Under the pieces are notes generated by a model that searched no databases, was not told the origin of the DNA, and was given only the letters and a program-made list of their open reading frames with translations. Positions 48,150-60,200 of a stretch of 64,000 nt of DNA are shown piece after piece. Origin of the DNA: Heterotrichella gracilis (lineage: Eukaryota > Sar > Xanthophyceae > Tribonematales > Xanthonemataceae); assembly GCA_032358255.1 (NCBI GenBank), contig JAULBX010027495.1:62001-126000 (forward strand), in the 5' to 3' direction. The position numbers and the translations under genes are program-made. Position 1 is the stretch's first letter. Every line of letters begins with the position of its first letter.

Positions 48150-51100
48150 ATGACGGAAGAACCCACCCCCGGTAACCCGCCCCGCCACCGGTTTGGCTTT
48201 CACCATACCGGGCACCGCCGCCTGCTGTGCTTCCACCCTACCGTAGCAAGCGTCGAGGACCAGCACGGGCTGCGGTACAAGTGGAAGGCACGCAACCACA
48301 GGCACGCCATCCCCCATCACCCTACACCCCCCACACACCATCCACCACGCTGCACCGTCGCCCTGCGCCTCAAATGACCCTACCGCACCCCTTTCAGCCC
48401 AATAAATGCCAGAACAGCGTGACACCACCGTTGTCTGTGCTTCACCACCCCTACACACACTGGGGGCACCTTGTACATGGCAATCCTATGCAAGCATGCA
48501 TCCTGTCCCATGAGCTTGAACCCATTCTGTTTAATACTGCTAGCGTGCTTTTGCCTGTGACGCTCTGCCCTGCGTCACTCAAACGCATGCCTGCTGTCTG
48601 CGATCGCAGACCCTGCCAAACCCCGCGCAAACACCCTAAAACCCTAAACCCTAAAAATAGCACGCTATGGCACAGTGCATACCTCGTGCAAGCACCCTGA
48701 ACCCCAGAACGTTCGTGCATGCCTGCGCATCGCACACTTGACACCAGCACTGACCTCGCTTTCTTGTGCACCCTTTGCAGAAGGGCAGGTACCCGGAGCT
48801 TCAGGAGCCACACGCCCTCCAAAGGTGAGGACCCGCATGGGCAGCCCACACAACCTTGACAAGGACAAGGGTATGGACATTGCCATGGACATGGACATGG
48901 GCATGGGCATGGACAGGGGTGGTAATATATAAACCATTCCTTATTTATATATTAACACCCCTGGCGTTGGTGTGGGTGTGGGGTTAGGCATGGGCATGGG
49001 CGCTGCGGTTTTCCACCCTCGTGTTTGGCCTATGTGCTTGCTTGCCCTCCACTTGGCTCCCTCAACCACACCTTGAACGGGCATCCTAGCGGGTCACATC
49101 AGTCATTGGCTATTCCAAGCGCGTGAGCTGCACATGCCTGGGATGTTGCCCCATACTCCACCAGTCACCCGTGTCATTTAACCCTGTCTCCACCACCAGC
49201 GCCTGCTGTCCACCCCCTCCCACGAGGCTCCGAGCCACCATTTCCATAAAATTCTGAAATAAATAAGATATATTATGAGATTCTAAAAGGAAAAATACCC
49301 TATAATCACTACAATAGTTTGAGGCCGTGCGCCCCCTGGCTCCAGTCACCACCCCCTGCTGCTGCTGCCAGTTGGCTTTGGCTACCCCTACACCAACATA
49401 TCCTACTGGGTGGCGCTGGTGTTCACCCTAGGGTGTGTGGCCTGGGTGGTGAACGGCACCTATGCATTCTTCCCTGGTCTGGCAACCAGCGAGCAGCAGC
49501 TGGGGACGGGATTGGCTATTCGGCGCTGGTGGGAGGTGCGTGCGGGCAGGGTGTAGGGTGTAGGATTTAGGGCGCAGGCCTAGCGCAGTTGTGATGCCCC
49601 TGCACAGAGTGCATGTAACTGCCCTTGTGACCCCACTGGAACTGACGTTTACCGTTACCTCGCCGTGCTGGCACAACTTGCTTTTGTTTGCACAAGAAAG
49701 TGCACTTCATGTGATTATAAACCCTAAACCCTAATCCCTAAGCCCATTTGCCTTAAGGCTGTCCCAGGGTCCCTCTTTGAGATCGGCTCCTTCTTGCTCT
49801 ACTGGGAGGCGCTCAACCCCGAGCCCATGGTACACACAGGGCTGGAGCAACCAAAGCAACGTCCAAATCCACAACACCCCGCCACCACCCCTGCCACCGC
49901 AAAGGGCGCAGCCTCTGCATCGAGAAACGACGCAGAAACAGGGGGCAAAGACGGGCCCGTTTTGATGCCGGGGCCAAATGCGCGGCCTCGCTGCCTGCAA
50001 CGCAGCCCCAGCTTCCAAAAACACGATGTTGTGGCCTTCATTGGCAGCTTTGAAGAGCCCACAACTGATGACGCTGGCGCCAAGGGGAGCGAGGGGGCAG
50101 GAGGTGTTCCTCCCCTGGAGGTGGTGAAACAGGCGGGGCTTGACGGGGAGGGCGCGGAGTGGCGCTGGTGGGGGGCGCGGTGGCGTGAGATGGGGTTTGT
50201 GGCCAGCGTGCTGCAGCTGATTGGGGCCACCGTGTTTCTGGTACGAAAACCCTAAAGATCCTAAAAACCCTAAGCACTTAGACTTGTGTGCTGGGGCTGG
50301 TTGGGGGGACAATGTTTCTGGAGGAAAGCTGCGTCTGCTTGCATGCATTTTGCTGTACCGCATGTCTCGGGCTTGCGCTCTGCATCACCCGAGCAGGATG
50401 ACTGAGCGCATGCACTCCATGCATTCTTGATCAAGTTGAGGGCAGCCTTGATGCAGCAGTCGCTCAACTGCTCTGCAATGACCCTAAACCCTGAACCCTA
50501 TGTCGTAGGTCTCGTGCGTCTTTGGCACCCCAGGTGTCTACGCTGCGGAGGATGAGTCCAACTACCGCGCATGGGACGGGGTCTACTGGGGACTACAGGT
50601 GGGTGGTGTGGTGCTCCTCCAGTGAAGCTGATGTACTAGGTATCAGTAGCCATGTGCGAGGAGGAGAGATTCTGAGGGATCCAAAGAGTCAACCATCTTT
50701 GCAAATTGGTCCTGTGGAGGATTTTGTGTGTTCGGAATATGGGGATCTTGGTTTGATGCACCTAGCGCTTGTGAAGTTGATGCTGCCGTGGCATGGAGGG
50801 TGGGCCTACTAAAAAACAAAAAGGACAGCACAGCATCTCCATCATTATTGCCCCAGGTCACCTTTCAGTGACATGAACAATTGGTTTGGGAGATCAGCTT
50901 AGCAATGCGGTCCAAACAGCGGCATTCTTGGAATACCCCTTTACTTCCTCACACCACACCCAGCGTGGCATGGCCAATCAATCGCAGCTGGCCGAGAATG
51001 CCATCACTGGTCCCAGGTTTCTGCCTTTTCCAAGTTGCTGGCTCGTGCTTCTTCATCGCCTCCTCCTACCTGTTCATGACCGAGGTGCAGCCCAACTGGT

Positions 51101-51692
51101 ACACACCCGCGCCCACTGAGCTGGGATGGCATGTGAGCTTCTGGAACCTCATTGGCTCCATCGGATTCTGGCTGTCTGGATTTTTTGGGCTATACGCGGT
51201 GCCCTCTGGGAGGTGCGATGGGCCAGAAAACGGCGTATGCATGATAAACTTTCGCCTATTAATTTGGCCATTGGCAGTGGATTTGCATACAGAAATGGTC
51301 ATCGTATTCCCATGACTTGCATCCCCTCGCCAGATTCCTGCCTAAACCCTTTAGACCTCTACTACCACACTCTAAGAACCATGTTAGCCACCAATCCCTC
51401 CTACAAGCCCTATAGCACTTGAATCCTGGGGAGCCTGCGGCAGCCCTGTCTATGTGTTTAGGTGGCTCCTGGTTCCTGTCGCAGGTTCCAGCATTATGGC
51501 ACCTGCCTGAGCACCTTCTGGGGCAGCATTGCCTTCTTGCTGGGCAGCTACCTGCAGCTGGTGGAGGCAATCAACAAGCGAGTGGAGCCACGCACCGCCT
51601 GGCTACTGCGCAGGCTGCTGCTGGTGGGGCGGGGGGCGGAGTATTCCGAGCAGGACCCATCAAGGGTACAGCATACACAGAAGGTTGCTTAA
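48150..51692 (+). CDS. Polytopic integral membrane protein resembling a fungal integral-membrane family
   Basis: Seven exons (48150-48274, 48781-48824, 49324-49535, 49758-50240, 50509-50602, 51017-51212, 51485-51692) join in phase to 453 residues. About six hydrophobic segments are visible: ISYWVALVFTLGCVAWVV, SLFEIGSFLLYWEAL, VASVLQLIGATVFLVSCVFG, FQVAGSCFFIASSYLFM, FWNLIGSIGFWLSGFFGLYA and FWGSIAFLLGSYLQLVEA. The block V(A)GSxFFIxSxxFMxEVQ...LGWHxxFWNLIGxIGF is what I recall from uncharacterised fungal integral membrane proteins. Residues about 150-230 are a hydrophilic insert, probably on one face. The first two exons are less sure. The exon 5/6 junction needs a weak gtggtg donor; the preferred gtgggt donor would require a non-AG acceptor. 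Function unknown. Confidence 0.72.
48632..48655 (+). repeat. CCCTAAA heptamers in intron 1 of the membrane-protein gene
   Basis: caccctaaaaccctaaaccc is followed by ctaaa: about three telomere-type units, sense-strand C-rich, inside the 48275-48780 intron. Confidence 0.65.
48866..48920 (+). repeat. Minisatellite of atggac/atgggc hexamers
   Basis: About eight degenerate hexamers (atggac, atgggc) occur in a row in intron 2 of the membrane-protein gene, directly beside the hairpin at 48915-48962. Confidence 0.7.
48915..48962 (+). repeat. Intronic inverted repeat (19-nt arms, one mismatch)
   Basis: aggggtggtaatatataaa at 48915-48933 pairs with tttatatattaacacccct at 48944-48962 except at one position, around a 10-nt loop. 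It lies in intron 2 of the membrane-protein gene. Its size resembles the 21146/58674 element but its sequence does not. Confidence 0.65.
49719..49742 (+). repeat. CCCTAAA heptamers next to a 3' splice site
   Basis: Two perfect and one altered telomere-type units end about 15 nt before the exon 4 acceptor of the membrane-protein gene. Confidence 0.6.
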
Positions 51693-53303
51693 ACTGGCAC
51701 TGCAATTCCCGCTGTTGGCTTTTCCTGCCCGGGACAGGTTTTGTGACAAGGGGTCTACGTGGCTGAGTAGCAGCAGTACAGCCATATTAGCAGCTGCTAT
51801 CCAGCAGTACAGCCATATTATAAGCTGCAGTAGCCATATTAGCAGCTGCAGTTAGTAGATGCCTTGCGCCAACCAGCTGGTCTAGCTGGACGGTTTTCAG
51901 TATGGTTCGCCCTTAGTTCACCATGGTTTGGCGGGAGTAGACTTTCTCAGACAACACTGTATTTTTCAGCTATTTGCTGTATAGCTTCTTTTAGGCAAGT
52001 AGTTCTGGTGTGTATGGGTGCGCTTCTGGGCACATACCGTCTCCCAGTGGCTGCATGGGCATTAATATGCATGCACAACAGCATGTATGCATGCGTTGTC
52101 AACTTGGCACCAGCAGCTCTTCCCGTTAGGGTTCGAATTTTTTCCAGGGCTCAACGTATGTCGCGCCGCATCGAGGTTGCGCTCCCACCCCGACGGGCAC
52201 ACCTGTTGCGACATGCCCTACATGCCTCCCGTGCCCGCTGCCAAAGCAAGGTTGCTGATTGGGTGTGGCGTCACGTGCGGGGTGCCCAAGACACGTGGCT
52301 GATGACGCCGCCGACGCCGTCGGCGGTCGGACGGGGGGGTCCTGATAGTCGCGGGGTTCAACGCGCTTCGCCTGCAAAACGGACCATACATAACGGCCTT
52401 TCGAGCCTCACGAACCCATCTATTCTCCTCTGAACATTCCTGCTCCCACAATCGCAAGTCACCTGCACGGTTGCTACTGCTGACAACACGCTCTGAAGTA
52501 CTAGTACGGACACCCTGCCCTGCACCCTAGGACCTGTCCTTGCCAGTGCTGGTTTTGCCACGAAAAGGACGCATAGAAAGGCTAACGCCCTTTCAACCTA
52601 TTCGTTCACTTCGTATCGCGCCTACCTACACCTCCATACACCAGTCCAGAGAGCTCCCTGTCGTTTGTAACCAAGTGGGTACATTCACACCACCTGGTTC
52701 AAGCTCATTGGTCGACACACCATGGCCATCAACAAAATGTCTTCCCCACCCACCCATCTCCGCAAGGCTCCAGCGATCAAGACGGGCAAGACGTATCCCA
52801 AGGACAAAAAGCTTGCAAGGTGAGACTGTATGTCCCACTCACGTAGTCCTAGGGGGCGGTCCGTGTGCTTGCCCACCACCACCCAACCCAACGACACACG
52901 ATTTCAGACAACGTGTGTTACCCTTTGCCTCGCTATCGCAACGCCTTCCCATCGTTTCTAGCTTTCTAGCTGTGTTCTCAACGGAGCGCACGTCCTATAG
53001 CAATGGACCGATAGGCATTCTTGAATGCCCACACGACGCTGAAACTCCGGCTTTGCACACAACGTCCAACGGCTGAGAACAACTTGTGAACTGACGTGAA
53101 CCGCACCTGCTTCGTTATTGTGATCGGAGTGCCGAGCTCAGCCTCAACAGACGTGCCCACCGTGCCACGTCGGGGTACCCATTGCAAGCGTGTGACGCCG
53201 GCAGCAGACATGCCTTCCACGCTCACGAGCCACGGCAAACGACGCCACCGCCACCAATACCCTATCTGACTTGAGCTTCCTTTCTTGCAGGCCCTCGAAG
53301 CCG
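51693..53303. other. Intergenic with two long but unsupported frames
   Basis: Frames of 189 and 178 codons (51864-52433, 52540-53076) show no recognisable domain and compositionally uneven translations; I do not call them genes. The region should hold the promoter and first exon of the 53304 gene. A short GC-rich hairpin (ccgccgac/gtcggcgg) lies near 52307. Confidence 0.4.
51766..51852 (+). repeat. Short tandem repeat with agccatattagcagctgc core
   Basis: Three imperfect units of about 28-32 nt (cagtacagccatatta followed by gcagctgc variants) lie just after the stop codon of the membrane-protein gene. Confidence 0.65.
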
Positions 53304-55920
53304 ATGACCAAGGAGCAGCTGGCACGGCATACCGAGTTGCAGAAGAAGAACAGGCTGCTGCGCGTGCCCAGCTCGTCCAGGAGGCCAGCGCCCGTCCGTG
53401 AGGTGAGGACGAGCAACTGGCATTGTTCGTTGGGACGCTTACTCAGCTTATTGTGTATGCTGTGCCCTACAACTCTGAGGTCTAGTCACCCTCAGCTGAA
53501 CCAATTTGTGTTCGTGAGTGCAATGAACAGTTCTGAGGATCCTGCTCCGTTCCAGACCCTGTTCGCTGACTAACCCTCCCCAACTAGTTTGCTTCAGCAA
53601 TTGCCTGCAGACCGTTAGCCTGAGGGGTTAGGTTGCTGTCCGCCTGGTCTGACGTGTCTGGAAAGTTTGGACCCTTTTCCTGTTCACTTTTTGCTGGGTT
53701 TTGCTCTGTTCGTGGTGTGTTTGGCAATTGCCCCTTGGAGTACGTCTGTTTGGCAACCTCTTATGCCAGCCAGCTCAGTTTGGCTGGTAGGTTTCCTTGC
53801 CTGTAGAAACATGCAGTTTTATCGCGGATTTTTCAACTGCGGCTTTAGCTGTGTGCTGTCTGCTTGACCCTAGCCCTACTCGAGAAGCTCCTTTGAAGGC
53901 ATAGCCGTAGGCCTAGGCCCTAGGGTTTCCCAGCCACCCTTTGGGTTTTTCCCAGCAACCTTTAGAGCTTCCCACAGCCACCCACCACCCGCCTTTTGTG
54001 CTCACACACCTGCTTGCTTGCCTGCAGGCTCCAGGGGTGCAGGGCTCCATGCGCCAAAGGCCAACGAGGGCCAAGTCCAACCAGGGCAACGCCGCCACCA
54101 ACAGCGCCATAAGCAGTGCAGAGCCCGCGCCACTGGCTCTCACCTCCACCACCGGGGCGATCGTCCCCTACGTCCCCATCCCCAAGATTCTGGCCAGGGG
54201 TGCCACATCCGCTGCAGAGCCCACGCCACTGGCCATGGCTCCCACCTTCACCTCTGTCACCACCTACATCACCATCCCCAGGACGCTTGCCAGCTGGTGC
54301 AGTGGCGCCACATGCGCTGCAGGACGCACGCTGGTGGCCCTCACCCCCACCCTCACCAGCGCCCCCAAGGCGTGTGCCTCGCCCTACCCCCTCATCACAG
54401 CAGAGCCCGCACTGATGGCCGCCCCTGTTCCCACCGACCACTCCCAGGCGATGGCAAAGGCATTCTGCGCACTGGTACGTATACGCACCTCGCCCTGCCC
54501 TGCCCTGCTCCATTGGGGGTATTGGGGATGAAAACACCTGCTGAGCGTACGATTTATCCATTTATATTGTTTCGCCTATGTTGCTTTGCTGAGCCCCCCT
54601 GTATTATGTATAAGATTGGTGCCACTTTGAAAGACGAAAGGGCTTTGCGGGGGCAGAAATAAACAGTCAATGCATATACATTTTAAATCCAAAAAGACCT
54701 AGACCTGTAACCCTAAACCCTGAAACCCTAAACCCTAGACGGCCACGAGCCGTGCATTAATGGCATGTACAGTTAATCAACCTGGCTGACCACCGCTGCT
54801 AACCCCCTCCTTCCTTCCCCACCCTGTGTAGGCCAGCAACGTGATCATGAAGCGCTCGCTGGAGCTGACTACAGGCAATGGGCGCGTGCTGGAGTGCATG
54901 CGGGTGGTGGTGGACGCGCGCGGCAGCGGTCTGGGGTCATTGATGGGGAAGGCAAGCAGCGCCACGGAAGACATCATCAGGTGGGTGGCCTGGCACCCGG
55001 CATGTGTGTCAGCGGGCAAGTGGTGTGGTTGCAATGCCTGCACAGCCATTTAAATGTTTGAATTTAATATTTATATTTGAATTTTGAGTTTGAACCTGAA
55101 TTTGTAATATATCTACTCATTTATTTGCATGCCTGTCATGAGCTGGCCTTTGGTGTGTCCAGACGCTGGTTGCAATAGTTGCAATCAAATAATAACATGC
55201 ATGGCATCCTGCCTACAGCTGCCCTATATGTTACCCCCGATACCCTACAAAACCCTACTTCCCATAAACAAGCATAGGAACTCCCACCCTACAATGATAC
55301 GGGTATCCTACAATGTCCTCACCTCAACACCCTGCTGCAGGTGCACCCCTGACCACGTCACCCCCCACTCAGTCCACCACGGCCACGACTACCACGTCAT
55401 CGACACCCCCTACACCACCAGCGACCTCCTGGAGGTGGCCCCCCGCACCTATCCCAGTCCCCAGGAGCAGCATCCCCACATGCATCCCCAGGAGCCAGCT
55501 GGGGACGACGTCCACCTTCAGGACACAGCTGGGGACCACACCAGCATCCACGGGGATCTGGAAACAGGGGGTCTGTCCACAGCACAGGGGGGCGGCACCA
55601 GCAGCAAGGCAGCGGGGAAGCGCTCGGTTCTGCGCCGCCTTGCGCACGCGGGGGCCAAGCGGTGGGCGGCGGTGAAGCGCGCCTCCCAGAGGCGGTCAGG
55701 GGAGGAGGGGAAGGCAGGAAAGGAGGGGAGGGCAGAGGGCGCCATGACTGTGCATGCGGCATCGCACACGGTTGAGGCCCTCAGGCAGGAGGGAGGGCCC
55801 AAGGCAGGGTCCACCGCCGTTGCGGCGCCCAGCGGGGGGCGGTGTGCGGCTGTGGGTAGGTCGCTGCGGCGGCTGGCAATGCGCCTGGCCCCCCGATGCC
55901 TGGCCAGTGAGGTCCTGTAG
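53304..55920 (+). CDS. Unrecognised protein with internal Pro/Thr triple repeat and basic C-terminus
   Basis: Exons 53304-53402, 54028-54474, 54832-54980 and 55341-55920 join in phase to 424 residues. The ATG at 53304 follows a tcttgcag acceptor, so the true start may be in an upstream exon. Residues 1-33 are basic (TKEQLARHTELQKKNRLL). Exon 3 carries three similar repeats of roughly 31-35 residues (AEPAPLALTSTT, AEPTPLAMAPTF, AGRTLVALTPTL). Exon 4 encodes VIMKRSLELTTGNGRVLECM, a probable folded part continuing into HVIDTPYTTSDLLEVAP. The tail is rich in Lys, Arg, Gly and Ala (KRSVLRRLAHAGAKRW). I recognise no domain. Nuclear location would fit the basic tail but is only a guess. Confidence 0.55.
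54708..54738 (+). repeat. CCCTAAA heptamers in intron of the 53304 gene
   Basis: Four telomere-type units with two interruptions lie about 90 nt before the exon 4 acceptor. Confidence 0.65.
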
Positions 55921-57296
55921 GGTGATGATATGCCTTCGCTGGGAGTGCGCATGCCTGAAAGATTTTTTTGTCGCAATCACAGGATGTTTTGTGTGACACC
56001 ATATTTTGTGACACCACATTTTGCGACATGGTGTGAAAGTGGTACAGCTTTTACATTATAGCAAGACCCTCATCCTTAGCCACGAATGAACCAGCCACCG
56101 TCATGACGATTAAACCCTCCACTGCACTACAGGGCCGGCTGTCACGGTTGACCCTAGACCGCATCCGCCGCATACTTGTACATTCACCGGTCAACGGTTG
56201 GCCCTAAAACAGCTTGATCAATCCGTATCCGCAATCTGCTTTCAGCCTTGCCACTCGGTAAAGGCTATTTGTTGTTCTTTTCTCGCCGATCTGAGGCCAA
56301 TAGTTCTGGGCCCTCCTTTTTCCAGACTCAGCTGTTGACTGTCCCGCTGTCATAGACTCTGGAGGCTCCAGCATGAACACATTCCCCCCATTGTACTACT
56401 AGTACGTGATCATGTCCAGCCATTGTCCCTATGGCACGGATCGCTGGGAGATGACCTAGAAAGGGGCGTAAACTTGCCTGCAATTTCAGGTACAATGGCC
56501 CCATCTGTAACATATGCACCCCGGTAATTTCTTGTTGATCCCTGGCAATCTGTAGCCAGTGCTAGAGTCGTCAGTATTTTGAGTTGATTCGCCTGGTCAG
56601 TGAGTTAAACTGTTACTCGATCCCCATTGGCTGCACGCTGAAGATGTGCAGACCTGGGTTCCCCTCCACCACTGGTTGAATGATTCTCCCATAATGCTTG
56701 CAATGATGTCACATTGTGCCCTTCATCTGGCATCATCTAGCGTGACACAGGCGCTGCAATTGCGGTCGCCGCCTTCGTAAGACACAGAATTGGACGCTGG
56801 GTAATGTTACAGAATGTTACTGAGTAGACAACACCAACTCTGGTTGCAGTACACTTCTCCATTGTCAAGAGCAGCGGGGTATGTACTGAGTATATACCTT
56901 GACCTGGTCACCAGCCATTCTGGCTGGTGTGGTGCCCTGGTGCGAGCCAGTGGGCCCCTAACTACGCCTCTGTGCGTTCCCTTTCTTTCTTTCTCTCTTT
57001 CTTGCTACAATGATGTGCATATGCCGCATCACAAACATAAAGGCGTGCACACACACCAGGGGCTTGGTACCCACCTTTGACTGAGCTGCCTGTGTGTGTG
57101 CCCAGGCCTCACACAATCAACAGTACTTTGCAATACTGTGTAAAGTTTACATGGAAACAAACAGAAAATGGTAATAGCATTAATCATACAAAAACTGTCA
57201 CCCCCCGTGCCCAAAATCTAAAAGCTGTAAGAAACTACGATGCATCCCTAAGCGTGTCCCCAAGCTGTGTAATTGCAACACACAGCTACCCAGTAC
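55921..57296. other. Intergenic between convergent genes
   Basis: Contains a threefold attttgtgacacca-like repeat at 55984-56034 and a tttctttctttctctc tract near 56983. Includes the XPG 3' UTR with a candidate signal at 57147-57151. No gene supported. Confidence 0.5.
57147..57151 (-). terminator. Candidate TGTAA polyadenylation signal of the XPG gene
   Basis: TTACA on the plus strand reads TGTAA on the minus strand, about 146 nt past the XPG stop codon. Confidence 0.45.
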
Positions 57297-60200
57297 CTAG
57301 TCTACTGCCTCCCACTTCACATCCTCACCCCCCTCCATACCCTCCTCCCCCACCCCACCCTCCTCTTCCTCCGCATAGCTCACTTCCTTGCCCCGCCCCC
57401 TCCGAGGTCGAGCAGGCGCCACACCCCTTGGCTCCTCCCCTGCTACTTGCACATCTGACGCCCCTTCTCCACTGCTTTTCTTTCGCTTTGCCCCCACTGC
57501 AGGGGCTGCCTTGCGCTGCCGGGGAGGCTTGGTGGCCCCTGCAGGCGCTTTGGAGCGAGGTGCCCTCCCCTTGGCTTTTTGCCCACTACCTCCCTGACTT
57601 GGCGCTGCGGCAGCCTGAGCGGGGCTTGGGGTTTGGGTAGGGTTCCCAGCCGCTGCAGACGGGGATGCAGAGTTGTCATCCCCTGGTTGCGCATCCACTG
57701 CGTTGCACACCACGTGGATCAGCACATGGCGCCATGTGTCATCTTGAGGGTAGCAGCAAATGGCATGAGATTTTAAGCCAAAACATTGCATATATTAAAT
57801 GAGATTATGACAATGCCATTCTGCAAATGGGCATGCACATGTAGTGGCCACGATGATCGAGCCATTCCCATTGCAACTCATCTCAGAAATCTCCAGCTTT
57901 TGCAGGAGTGGTGGGCAATGATTTCTCACAACCCACATGATAATGGCCCTTCTAGACAAACCTAAATTGCTCAGTGTCAGCATCAAAATGGACAAAGTTT
58001 TGATGGCAGGGTTGCTGGCCTGTCCCTTGCTTACCTTGTTCAGCTGCTGGCTGCTGCGCCTTGCGCTTGCGCTGCTTCTTGGCGGGAGCCTTGCTGGTGT
58101 CCGCATAGTTGATGGCAGGGTTGCTGGATCCGGTGATACCTGCAACAGTGGGAAGAGTCGCAGTTACATACGAGGCCAAGCAAAGCTTTGGGGTTTAGGG
58201 TTTAAAAATTGGAGGTATATGCAATGCCAGGCGGGGTGCGCGCACTTCTGTGCTCACGTCAGCTGCCAACCTTTCTGGAACCTGTGCCAGCATGGTCATT
58301 ATTTATGGTTTGAATGTCAAGGTGCTAACCCTGTACCCTCCATGCTACTCGCCGTTGAGCACCAACCTGCCACAGCTTTTGGACTCATGTGGCGTCGCCA
58401 AGCCCACAAGGAAACCGCATGCAAAGCAAAGGAGGACGGATGCATACATATATTCCCCTGGGGACCAACCCTAGGCACCCACCTGCTACAGCTTTCTGCA
58501 GGCGCGTGGACCTGATCTTGGCAAACCGCTGGCTGAAGTGCAGGAATGAGTCCATGGTGAGCTGGGTCTGGCGCTGGTCAAAGGACTTGAGCACAGGCTG
58601 GAGGAGCTCGTCGGACTTGGCCTGCAGGTAGATTTGGGGATTATAATTTAGGGTCTGAGGTGGCCTGCAAAAGCAAGGGTAATAAGATAATAGTAGTCCT
58701 ATTATTATCTTATCACCCTTGGCAAAAGATACAAGACAGTGTCGTAGTCTGTCAGATGTCAAATGCAGGTCGCACAAGATCGAAAGTGGTACAGGGCTAA
58801 AGCCGAACGCTTGGCGTCGCATCTGCACATGCATTTTAGATACACAGGCTATCAAAGGAATAGCCCAGGATGCCTTGCGCCAACCCGCATGTGCAAGGCA
58901 GATCGCTGCATTGGAATTCATGCAACAAAGTAACCAAAATCAGATCACTTAATTGCATAGACGAAGAAGATTTGGTTCGCCAAGCATATCACAAGACGAC
59001 CCAGCAGTCAACTAGTAGTGTCACCTGGTCCCATCCCAGCCTGTCCTGGCAAAACTGGCGCAGCAGCTCCAAGTCAGGCCTGCCATAGGTGAACTTGTCC
59101 TTGCAGGGGTCCACCCGGGGGGTGAGGTAGGCCTCAGACACAGCCGCGCTGGGGAAGGCGTCGGGCACATACCAGTTCTTCTTCACGCCCTGGTGCTTGT
59201 GCTTGAACTGCTTCAGACTCAAGGGCTCCTCCTCGCTTGCCTGCACAGAGGTATGAGGGGAGGAGGGGAGACCCAAAACCAGCTGGAGCAAGCTTCATGT
59301 TGGGAGTTGACATTTAGAAATCCCATGTTTGAGAAAGAAAAGGAATTTTATGATTTTTGCGTAGAAGGCAGCTGTAGCAAAAATGCATGCAATCAAGTGA
59401 CTAACAAGATACCAGGCACACACAATCGGTGTGGATGGCACCATTTGGCACACTAGCAAGTGCCTGGCTGACATAACCCACAGTCTAGCTTTCAGGATGC
59501 ATACACTCTCCAAGCTGGCAATGGAGCATGGACCAACCTGTGCGAGGGCACCAGGCTGGCCAGACGCCTGCTCCTCCTGGCTTGCCTGTGACTCCCCTGC
59601 CTGCCCAGCCTGCGAGCTGCCACCCTGGCCCTTCTTACTGGCCTCCTTGCCCCCCATGCTCTGCGCAGCCTGCAGCAGCTCCGCATCTGGCCTCATGATC
59701 CAGTCCTTGAACTGCTGCAGCCCATCCTTGCCTGGGAAGGCGTTCACGATCTCCACCGCGTTGACAATGCCTATGCCCGCCACCCCCTCTGTGTAGTCGC
59801 TGCCCAGCAGGTGCGCCATGTTGATGAGCTTGGTCTGGTCCATGCCCAGCTCGGTCTGGATGTCGGACACGCGGTACTCCTCCACGTACTTCTTGTTGTC
59901 AAAGATGTTCCTGTACAGCAATGTATGTTGATTATGGTTTCATCCAGCTAAAACCATGGGTGCAGAGAGACGAGGCTCATGGGCCATGCTTATTCAGGTG
60001 ATATTGCCTGACAGGGCAAGCACACCATGTGACCAAAAGGCACGCGGTGCGATCTTGCTTGCAATCGATAGTTGAAATGCTTGTTAGTTACATGTGCAAC
60101 TTTGTTGGCATTCAATGATCACACACACAACTGGCTTGTGGAGAGCTTATTGCCAAGGAGGCTTGGAATGCTTGCCAGCAGATCAGCTCACCTGTACACC

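Noticed and set aside
52125-52150. ggttcgaattt resembling a tRNA B-box
   Set aside because: No cloverleaf arms or A-box at suitable spacing.
51864-52433. 189-codon open frame, plus strand
   Set aside because: No recognisable domain, uneven composition, no supporting splice context, and it overlaps a tandem-repeat-rich 3' flank.
52540-53076. 178-codon open frame, plus strand
   Set aside because: Thr/Ser/Pro-rich translation with no family resemblance; more likely promoter or intron sequence of the 53304 gene.
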